From positions 1 to 54,769 of the IMG/VR virus record IMGVR_UViG_3300005532_000251: a DNA stretch of 54,769 bases, one strand, 5' to 3'. The position numbers were made by a program, and so were the translations under genes. This document shows, piece after piece, positions 49,797 to 54,769 of the stretch; the stretch's first letter is position 1; every line of letters starts with the position of its first letter. The DNA comes from a virus. The notes below the pieces were generated by a model that saw only the letters and a list, made by a program, of their open reading frames with translations, was not told the origin of the DNA and made no database searches.

Positions 49797-50045
49797 TCAC
49801 AAGATCATCGCTTTTTGATCTTCTGATCGTCTTCCATAGACCTGCTTGATCGCAAAGAGTACCGCATCTTGAAGCTCCGCGCGTGTTGGGAAAGGTACGC
49901 CCTGCTGCATGAAGAAATCATACAGCAGGTCTACATCCGGCTTTTTGATGCGGATGACGACACTCTCATGCTCTCCTGGCTTCTCGGCATTTTTATTGCC
50001 AGGGGGCGCGCCTGGCTTGCGATCAGAGGAAATGCTACGAGCCAC
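49797..50045 (-). CDS. Hypothetical DNA-binding-like protein (82 aa)
   Basis: The start is GTG at 50045 after AGGAG. The N-terminus KPGAPPGNKNAEKPG is a basic, Gly/Asn-rich arm of the kind seen before small phage DNA-binding domains. Then comes a strand-helix-helix pattern (ESVVIRIKKPDVDLLYDFFMQQG, FPTRAELQDAVLFAIKQVYG), compatible with ribbon-helix-helix. It could be the repressor of the twin-operator promoter. It overlaps the preceding gene by 11 bp. Confidence 0.6.
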   Translation of the reverse strand: MARSISSDRKPGAPPGNKNAEKPGEHESVVIRIKKPDVDLLYDFFMQQGVPFPTRAELQDAVLFAIKQVYGRRSEDQKAMIL

Positions 50046-50244
50046 GCTTCAACTCCTGTTCTACGACAGCATGGATAGCCGCATTCATCTCCGGGGGCAA
50101 TTCGTCACCGATCACCCCCGCTTCGCGTGCGAGGCGCACACCGGCCCCCGTCGCCATCCATTTGATATCTTCCTCATCCATCCCCTCTTCGCGCGCCAGG
50201 GCAATTTCGCCCTGGATGGCCTTGACCAACTCTGGATTAAGCAT
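50035..50244 (-). CDS. Hypothetical protein (69 aa)
   Basis: AAGGAGGG precedes the leftward ATG. All-helical acidic protein (PELVKAIQGEIALAREEGMDEEDIKWM, NAAIHAVVEQELKRG). Unrecognised; part of the antisense operon from 50959. Confidence 0.6.
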   Translation of the reverse strand: MLNPELVKAIQGEIALAREEGMDEEDIKWMATGAGVRLAREAGVIGDELPPEMNAAIHAVVEQELKRGS

Positions 50245-50258
50245 TGATTCCCTCCTTT

Positions 50259-50882
50259 TTACCGTCGGATATACTGATCTCCCTGCTCATCACAGAGAAA
50301 TAATGATGCCGGGGACATGCGATTAGAAAGCGTGGCGCGAAGCAGTCGCCGTGCGCTGTCCAGGAGGAATGCATAATCTTCGCATTCCTCGTCATGGGGA
50401 TGGGCTGCATGCAACGCCTGCGCAAGTTGCTCGGCGGTAAAGATCGTCCCGGCAGGCATGGCCCGGACGGTTTCCGTCATTGTCTGGTCAGCGTCTACAC
50501 CGCGCTGATTGCGATAAAAAACGCTCATCACTTCGATGTGGGCGCTCTGCTGCGCATGTGCCTCTTCAACGACTGATTCTGCCTGCTGCTCGCTCGTTTC
50601 TGTCTGAGGGGCTGGTGGCTCCGGCGCAGGCCGGGCGACGATCACAATACGCTGACCAGCATCGGGACCGCGCATCTTTTCGTAGCGAGCCAGTTCAGCT
50701 TCGGCTTTGGCCTGATCCGTGGTCTCATAGCCGTTCCACCAGCATTGGCGATCTTGGTACCAGTACTGCACTGAAAAGAAGGTATCGGGCGTATCAGGCC
50801 CGAAGAAACTCAGATCACCAGCCTGATAGGCATTGGGCGCGCGGTTATTCAATTCGTTGAGGGCGATAACTTCGTAGGTCAT
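50259..50882 (-). CDS. Hypothetical protein heading the antisense operon (207 aa)
   Basis: AAGGAGAACAAC precedes the leftward ATG at 50882; an upstream in-frame start would lie inside the promoter. The N-terminal domain (about 1-85: MTYEVIALNELNNRAPNAYQ, FFSVQYWYQDRQCWWNGYET) is aromatic-rich. A Pro/Gln/Glu linker (about 88-115) and a helical C-terminal domain with a His-Pro-His (HPHDEECEDYAFLLDSARRLL) follow. Function unknown. Confidence 0.65.
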   Translation of the reverse strand: MTYEVIALNELNNRAPNAYQAGDLSFFGPDTPDTFFSVQYWYQDRQCWWNGYETTDQAKAEAELARYEKMRGPDAGQRIVIVARPAPEPPAPQTETSEQQAESVVEEAHAQQSAHIEVMSVFYRNQRGVDADQTMTETVRAMPAGTIFTAEQLAQALHAAHPHDEECEDYAFLLDSARRLLRATLSNRMSPASLFLCDEQGDQYIRR

Positions 50883-50930
50883 TGTTGTTCTCCTTACTTT
50901 TCTCTGTCCCGATTTCTCAGGTACAATTGA

Positions 50931-50980
50931 ATTGTAACACAACAATTCGATGCTGTCAACCCCTTGTGCCACGAATTTCC
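50931..50980 (-). promoter_or_regulatory. Consensus leftward promoter with conserved upstream block
   Basis: TTGACA (50954-50959) and TACAAT (50931-50936) are 17 bp apart. An inverted repeat GAATTGT/ACAATTC (50929-50948) overlaps the -10 as a candidate operator. The block GGAAATTCGTGG..AAGGG immediately before the -35 is shared with the promoter at 49077. Confidence 0.88.
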
Positions 50981-51119
50981 CCGCCTCCGCAAAAACTCAT
51001 TGATCCTCATGGATATCACCATAATGCCCTGATTTTGCCCTGATTTGTGCGAAATTCGTAGAACTTTTGTGCAGATCATTCGTTATACAAAGCAGAGCAG
51101 CAAGGAGACGACGAATCCC

Positions 51120-52088
51120 ATGCAATTCATCGCATCGCCGAACTACTGGGCAGGCCGGGCGGGGTATCGCCCGCGTTGGCTCATTGTGCATGGTACTGCC
51201 GGCGGCAGCTCCGCCGCAGGTATCGCCGCCTGGTTCGCGAATCCAGAGAGCCAGGTCAGCGCTCACTACGTTGTGGACCAGGCCGGCACGGTGATCTGCT
51301 GCGTCGAGGAGCAGGACACCGCCTGGTCCAACGGTATCATCACCGGGGCGCCGGCGACCTTGCCGTTCCGCACTGCCAGCGATGGCATCCACCGGGACGC
51401 CTGGTGGAGCGATGCCGTGAACCCCAACTATCTCACGATCTCCATTGAGCACGTCAAGCCCAGCACGGATAACAGCGATGCTTTGACGCAGGCGCAGCAG
51501 GCGGCGAGCTTTGCGCTTATCAAAGCGATCTGCGAGCGCTGGGGCATTCCAAAGCGATTCGCAGATAGCAATGGGGGCATCACCGGCCACTTTAGCATCG
51601 ATCCTCTGAACAGATCGCACTGCCCAGGGCCGTATCCGTGGTCGGCATTGTGGGCTTATTTACAACGAGGGGGAAGTATGGTTCCGCAAGGATGGAGCGA
51701 TGACGGCACGACACTCACTGCTCCCAATGGCGTCAAAGTCATCAAGGGATTCCGCGATGTTGTGCTCTTCAGCGCCTGGGATCCGCAAAATTATCCGCTG
51801 GAGGCGGAGCGCGGCGCCGATCCTTTGGAGGTCGGTAATCCATCGCTTGGCGCCGGGACACGTCAGACCTTCCGCTGGAGTCGCTTAGAATGGACGCCCT
51901 CACGCGGCGTCTTTCAGTGCTGGCTTGGTCAGGAGGCGCTGGCATTGGAAGCGAAGCTAGCGCAGCTCCAGCCGGCGCCAATCACCGCTGCGCAGGCGAG
52001 CATCGTCATCGCCGATCTTAAAGACATTGTAGAGAGTGCCGAGGGTGCCTTGCAGCAGCTCGGCGCCGGCACATCGTCATCATCGTAG
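51120..52088 (+). CDS. Endolysin: N-acetylmuramoyl-L-alanine amidase (322 aa)
   Basis: AAGGAG precedes ATG 51120. The Amidase_2/PGRP domain (about 8-180) has its zinc ligands in LIVHGTAG (His24), GHFSIDP (His157) and SHCPGPYPW (Cys168), with SAHYVVDQAG (47-56) and ISIEHV as further family blocks. It cuts the bond between muramic acid and the stem peptide. Residues about 187-290 (GWSDDGTTLTAPNGVKVIKGFRD) form a probable cell-wall-binding part, ending in a helix. A holin gene lies just downstream. No signal peptide, so holin-dependent release is expected. Confidence 0.9.
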   Translation: MQFIASPNYWAGRAGYRPRWLIVHGTAGGSSAAGIAAWFANPESQVSAHYVVDQAGTVICCVEEQDTAWSNGIITGAPATLPFRTASDGIHRDAWWSDAVNPNYLTISIEHVKPSTDNSDALTQAQQAASFALIKAICERWGIPKRFADSNGGITGHFSIDPLNRSHCPGPYPWSALWAYLQRGGSMVPQGWSDDGTTLTAPNGVKVIKGFRDVVLFSAWDPQNYPLEAERGADPLEVGNPSLGAGTRQTFRWSRLEWTPSRGVFQCWLGQEALALEAKLAQLQPAPITAAQASIVIADLKDIVESAEGALQQLGAGTSSSS

Positions 52089-52152
52089 CGCGTCCTTGTA
52101 GTGCGTCCTCGTAGTTTTCCACAGCTTATCCACAGAGAAAGCAGGTATTTCA

Positions 52153-52491
52153 ATGACAGACACTGCGCTTACCATCCCTGCCAGAACGTCCACCTCTGGT
52201 GAAATTACGCCGCAGGGCATCGTACCTGTGCCGAGTATCGGCGATCAGGTACTCTTTGTGCTCGACACCGGCCACTCTGCCGGAGAATCGCGCCCGGCTA
52301 TCGTCACCAGGACCTTTGCGGAAAAGACGGGCATGGTGAATCTCCAGGTCCTCACCGATGCCCTCAACGATTTCTCAGCGGGTGATCCCGGCTGCACAGG
52401 GATCATGTGGAAGACAGCGGTGCCCTACAGCGAAACCGGCGAGCGCGGCACCTGGCGCTATGGTACGCCATCCTATACCATCACTGGATAG
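52153..52491 (+). CDS. Hypothetical lysis-module protein (112 aa)
   Basis: It lies between amidase and holin. A beta-rich chain (VPSIGDQVLFVLDTGHSAGESRPAIVTRTF, MVNLQVLTDALNDF, TWRYGTPSYTI) looks like a small beta-barrel. This sort of protein appears beside phage lysis genes, but no function is known. A GAGAAAGCAGG site precedes the ATG. Confidence 0.6.
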   Translation: MTDTALTIPARTSTSGEITPQGIVPVPSIGDQVLFVLDTGHSAGESRPAIVTRTFAEKTGMVNLQVLTDALNDFSAGDPGCTGIMWKTAVPYSETGERGTWRYGTPSYTITG

Positions 52492-52495
52492 CGCC

Positions 52496-52960
52496 ATGAC
52501 GGTTCCACAGCCCTTCACATTGCTCCTGCCAGCACTGGCCTCAATGATCGCCGGGTGGCTCAAGGATGATAATTTGCCTGCCTGGGCTAACTTCGCGATC
52601 ATCGTTGCGCTCTTCGTCGTCTCAGTGGCTGCGTGCATCCTCGTCGGCGGCGGCCTCAGTGGCAACCCTGGCGCCGACATCAGCCTGATTATCGCCGAGT
52701 GCGCCGCCGTCTTTGGCTTGCTGAAGCCGGTGATGGACAGAGCAGCGGCGACAGTGCCCTCGCCGATAGCAGCGCTCGCCGAGAGCCGCGCAGAGGCAGA
52801 GGCGGTCTTCGCGGCGCCGATCACGCCGGTAGCCGTGCGCGCCAGTGCTGCACCGATCAAAGAGCAAAGCCCGGTGAGGCCGCAGATCACGTTGCCGGCA
52901 AAGCCGCCACCGCCAGAGTCTCCACCACCAGCGCCAGGCGGGGACGGCTCGGCCTCGTAG
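52496..52960 (+). CDS. Putative holin (154 aa)
   Basis: ATG 52496 is four bases after the previous stop. Two clear membrane helices (about 8-22 and 30-52: ANFAIIVALFVVSVAACILVGG) and a third weaker segment (about 60-80) fit class I or II holins. A long Pro/Ala-rich charged tail (about 85-154) extends into the cytoplasm. Position after the amidase is the main support. Confidence 0.65.
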   Translation: MTVPQPFTLLLPALASMIAGWLKDDNLPAWANFAIIVALFVVSVAACILVGGGLSGNPGADISLIIAECAAVFGLLKPVMDRAAATVPSPIAALAESRAEAEAVFAAPITPVAVRASAAPIKEQSPVRPQITLPAKPPPPESPPPAPGGDGSAS

Positions 52961-52984
52961 CCTCTGCCTCGCCTTACGCGCTGC

Positions 52985-53080
52985 TTGACATGGCGAGGCG
53001 ACGACTGCTATGATGGCGGTGTTTCCGAGACGGGAAGCGCGGGCCTCGACGATGCAACACGTCGAGGCCCGCGCTGCATT
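52985..53080 (+). ncRNA. Predicted small RNA unit A (promoter plus hairpin)
   Basis: TTGACA (52985-52990), 18 bp, TATGAT (53009-53014), then a perfect 15-bp stem GCGCGGGCCTCGACG (53037-53051 with 53060-53074) followed by TGCATTTTGG. The transcript would be about 60 nt and shows no credible ORF or ribosome site. Confidence 0.65.
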
Positions 53081-53088
53081 TTGGCACA

Positions 53089-53190
53089 TTGACAGCAGTG
53101 CTAGCATTGATATCGATACCTCTACCATCTGGCGCAGGCGATCACGGCCATTCTACCGCCAAATTATCATGGCCGTGATCGTTGTCCTCT
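53089..53190 (+). ncRNA. Predicted small RNA unit B
   Basis: TTGACA (53089-53094) lies 16 bp from TATCGA in an extended TGA-TAT context (53111-53116), a weak -10. It is followed by a 13-bp perfect stem CGATCACGGCCAT (53139-53151 with 53169-53181) and TTGTCCTCT. The promoter is less certain than in the neighbouring units. Confidence 0.45.
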
Positions 53191-53194
53191 AAGA

Positions 53195-53313
53195 TTGACA
53201 GCGCGGCCCACATCGCGTATTCTGTGAGCACGGGAAAAGTCAGGTATTTCAGTTGAGTACAGACACGATATGGCGCCTATCGACCAGCCCTCGATAGGCG
53301 CCATATCGTGTCT
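53195..53313 (+). ncRNA. Predicted small RNA unit C with a 23-bp perfect hairpin
   Basis: TTGACA (53195-53200), 17 bp, TATTCT (53218-53223). Then arms 53261-53283 and 53291-53313 pair perfectly over 23 bp around CCAGCCC. No T-run follows, so the RNA may continue into unit D or be processed. The end of the right arm is the first base of the next -35. Confidence 0.6.
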
Positions 53314-53433
53314 TGACGGAGCCTCTCTCGCATGCTACGATAGGGCTGCGATCCCATCGCGACTGCAATGTCATGCCAGGCGGCACCCAACACACAAAGA
53401 GGCCCTTGAAGCGCGGATTGCTTCAAGGGCCTC
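53313..53433 (+). ncRNA. Predicted small RNA unit D
   Basis: TTGACG (53313-53318), 17 bp, TACGAT (53336-53341), followed 58 bp later by the 14-bp perfect hairpin at 53399-53433. Rightward the hairpin has no T-run; it may serve mainly as the terminator of the antisense operon, which weakens this unit. Confidence 0.45.
53399..53433 (-). terminator. Terminator of the right-hand antisense operon
   Basis: GAGGCCCTTGAAGC (53399-53412) pairs perfectly with 53420-53433, and leftward it is followed by TTTGTGTG. It lies 16 bp after the antisense stop at 53449. Confidence 0.82.
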
Positions 53434-53448
53434 GATGATTCTCAACGC

Positions 53449-53709
53449 TCACACGATGATCGGCTCATCGCCCGCAAGGCGGGATTGATATGATGGCAGA
53501 TGCCACGTATCCGCCTTCGCTTTCGCCGAATACGCAACGCTTTTGACAACGCGCACGCCGTAGCCAGCGCTGACCAGGACATGGAGCTGGACGACGCCGC
53601 GCTCTTTGTCCTCAATGCCAGAGATGATGGCGGCGTACTCACGGCCTACCATGTCCACGTAGATCACGGTGCGGCCAAGCGCGGCGCCGGGGATCATCGT
53701 TGTTGTCAT
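53449..53709 (-). CDS. Hypothetical protein (86 aa)
   Basis: Last gene of an antisense operon, overlapped at its start by the upstream gene (ATGA). Beta-rich (VIYVDMVGREYAAIISGIEDKERG, QLHVLVSAGYGVRVVKSVAYS), possibly an SH3-like barrel. Unrecognised. Confidence 0.6.
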   Translation of the reverse strand: MTTTMIPGAALGRTVIYVDMVGREYAAIISGIEDKERGVVQLHVLVSAGYGVRVVKSVAYSAKAKADTWHLPSYQSRLAGDEPIIV

Positions 53710-54056
53710 AGCGCACGCATCCTCTCTGTTTCCCTCGTTTCAACGAGGGCCGCCCGCGCGGCAGCGAGGGCCTGGGCGATCTTCGGATCGGCGGCGATCT
53801 CGTCGCAACTAAGCGACTGCACGGCATTCATGAGCGTCATCGCCTGCATGGATTCTGTGTTGTGCCGGCTGTCTTGCAGCGCGCGCACGAGGACGAGGAT
53901 ATGCTGTGGCATCGGCGCCTCGCTCCGAGGCCGTGCATGGAAATACTCCATGATAGCCATGAAGAGAGCGCGCAGGGCCTCGCTTGTCGCTGGAGGCGTC
54001 TGCTCTCGTGTGTTGCGCAGCGCGGCCAGGCGCGGCGGTGTGGTCGTCATGGTCAT
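53706..54056 (-). CDS. Hypothetical helical protein (116 aa)
   Basis: ATGA overlaps on both sides. Mainly helical (LRALFMAIMEYFHARPRSEAPMPQHILVLVRALQ, IAQALAAARAALVETRETERM). No motif seen. Confidence 0.6.
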   Translation of the reverse strand: MTMTTTPPRLAALRNTREQTPPATSEALRALFMAIMEYFHARPRSEAPMPQHILVLVRALQDSRHNTESMQAMTLMNAVQSLSCDEIAADPKIAQALAAARAALVETRETERMRAL

Positions 54057-54478
54057 CGCAGCGCCTCCTGGTTCACAATGAGTTCGCCAGTTGTCCGGGC
54101 CAGCGCGCGATCTGTGGCGCGATCAACAAGTGCTGCGTCGCATTGATCGATCATGAGATTATGCGTACAGCGCGGCACGAGCACCGCGCCGAGTTCTTCG
54201 GCGAGACCAACGCTCACCTCGAAGAGACCGCAGGCTACGATGTCATCGGCATCCCCACAGCGCATGATGATAGTCACCGTTTCGCCATCGTTGGCGGTAA
54301 GGTCAAGCTCCGAGTCCCCGGTGACCAACTCATGGCAAACCGGACCATCAATGTTGCGCTCGTGGATCACCGTGATGATGGTGTTCTCATCACTGAGAGA
54401 ACTGTGCAGATGCACAGAGGCGCTGTAGCTCGTCTGCTCCGTATAGAGCACACTGAGCCAGGCTAATTTCGTCGTCAT
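54053..54478 (-). CDS. Hypothetical beta-rich protein (141 aa)
   Basis: AAGGGGGTATCC precedes the leftward ATG. Beta strands dominate (AWLSVLYTEQTSYSASVHLHSS, NTIITVIHERN, ETVTIIMRCGDADDI) with an acidic helical end (AALVDRATDRALARTTGELIV). Unrecognised. Confidence 0.6.
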   Translation of the reverse strand: MTTKLAWLSVLYTEQTSYSASVHLHSSLSDENTIITVIHERNIDGPVCHELVTGDSELDLTANDGETVTIIMRCGDADDIVACGLFEVSVGLAEELGAVLVPRCTHNLMIDQCDAALVDRATDRALARTTGELIVNQEALR

Positions 54479-54499
54479 TGGATACCCCCTTGATTGAAT

Positions 54500-54527
54500 G
54501 CAGCGCGCGCGTAATTCGGCGCGCTGC
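54500..54527 (-). other. GC-rich hairpin between antisense genes
   Basis: GCAGCGCGC pairs perfectly with GCGCGCTGC around a ten-base loop. No T-run follows, so it is at most a weak terminator or an operator. Confidence 0.5.
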
Positions 54528-54538
54528 GACTACAAAGA

Positions 54539-54769
54539 TTACATGTCGTTTTTTTCAGCAGATGGAGCAGCGCGCAATGGAAGCAGGCACTGCGTATTCA
54601 TCACCGATTGCGCCCAGATCCACAATGCTTCACCACGCTCGCCACGGAAAACCATCGCTTCTCGCAATCCGACACAGAGGACCTCGACGCGATCCTTGCA
54701 GTGGTAGATCGCAAGAATATTGTTGACGTAAAGGATAACGTTGCCAATTTGAATAAATGGTTTGTTCAT
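54539..54769 (-). CDS. Hypothetical protein at the window edge (76 aa)
   Basis: The leftward ATG is the last three bases of the window, so its ribosome site and promoter, or a longer N-terminus, lie outside. The N-terminal half is hydrophobic beta (FIQIGNVILYVNNILAIYHC), then mixed (EVLCVGLREAMVFRGERGEALWIWAQ), as in small SH3-like accessory proteins. Unrecognised. Confidence 0.5.
   Translation of the reverse strand: MNKPFIQIGNVILYVNNILAIYHCKDRVEVLCVGLREAMVFRGERGEALWIWAQSVMNTQCLLPLRAAPSAEKNDM

Noticed and set aside
53010-53192. A 60-aa ORF in the promoter-hairpin region.
   Set aside because: Its ATG lies inside a -10 hexamer, it runs through two hairpins and has no ribosome site.
52985-53433. 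A retron or tRNA array in the non-coding region.
   Set aside because: No reverse transcriptase gene is nearby and none of the hairpins shows tRNA arms.
1-54769. A complete circular genome opened at the initiator gene.
   Set aside because: Joining the ends would place two divergent start codons back to back with no room for promoters or ribosome sites, and no terminal repeat was seen. More likely the window was cut at gene borders.

Overview
The window reads as most of the genome of a temperate, long-tailed (siphovirus-like) phage that also carries plasmid functions, i.e. a phage-plasmid. The host is probably a Ktedonobacteria-type member of Chloroflexota. That rests on the style of a 454-residue XRE-plus-repeat regulator and of the terminase small subunit, and on mid-to-high GC with short overlapping genes behind AGGAGG-type ribosome sites; it is an inference from memory, not a database result. 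Nearly all genes outside the moron, the integrase and the right-hand accessory operons lie on the + strand.

Layout. (1) 1-9.2 kb, maintenance: a likely replication initiator with 21-bp-phased repeats inside its coding sequence, a membrane protein, a membrane-anchored HerA/FtsK-like ATPase whose gene holds 13 GTTTCC/GGAAAC hexamers, then an inverted-repeat centromere-like site followed by a ParM-like actin ATPase and a ParR-like adaptor, and a run of small unknown genes. (2) 9.2-13.5 kb: promoter/hairpin units, the XRE regulator, three 21-bp iterons and small genes. (3) 13.5-24 kb: terminase small and large subunits, then an accessory block (clan GH-A glycosidase, tyrosine integrase, zinc proteins, RNA ligase). 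(4) 21.9-36.8 kb, head and connector: portal fused to a MuF-like domain, protease-scaffold, major capsid protein with an Ig-like insertion, fibre or decoration proteins, connectors and tail tube. (5) 36.9-46.8 kb, tail: assembly chaperone with a probable -1 frameshift, tape measure and tail-tip proteins. An antisense moron cassette sits between the chaperone and the tape measure. (6) 46.9-54.8 kb: membrane proteins, a repressible antisense operon, an amidase-holin lysis module, a roughly 490-bp non-coding region of promoter-hairpin units, and a last antisense operon that runs off the right edge.

The most unusual loci are: the antisense cassette at 37567-38846, which has its own consensus promoter and terminator and encodes a zinc-ribbon protein, a stand-alone protein resembling the Cas8c/Csd1 C-terminal (Cas11c) region fused to a ribbon-helix-helix, and a GIY-YIG nuclease; the promoter-hairpin array at 52985-53433; the hexamer cluster inside the ATPase gene; and a 21-bp iteron that recurs in three distant places.

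The parts fit a temperate element. The integrase offers chromosomal insertion. Rep, iterons and ParM/ParR offer plasmid maintenance. XRE and palindromic operators would control the switch. The + strand late genes build and release virions. The antisense islands are accessory or counter-defence cargo. All calls come from reading sequence and translations; no alignment or structure search was run.
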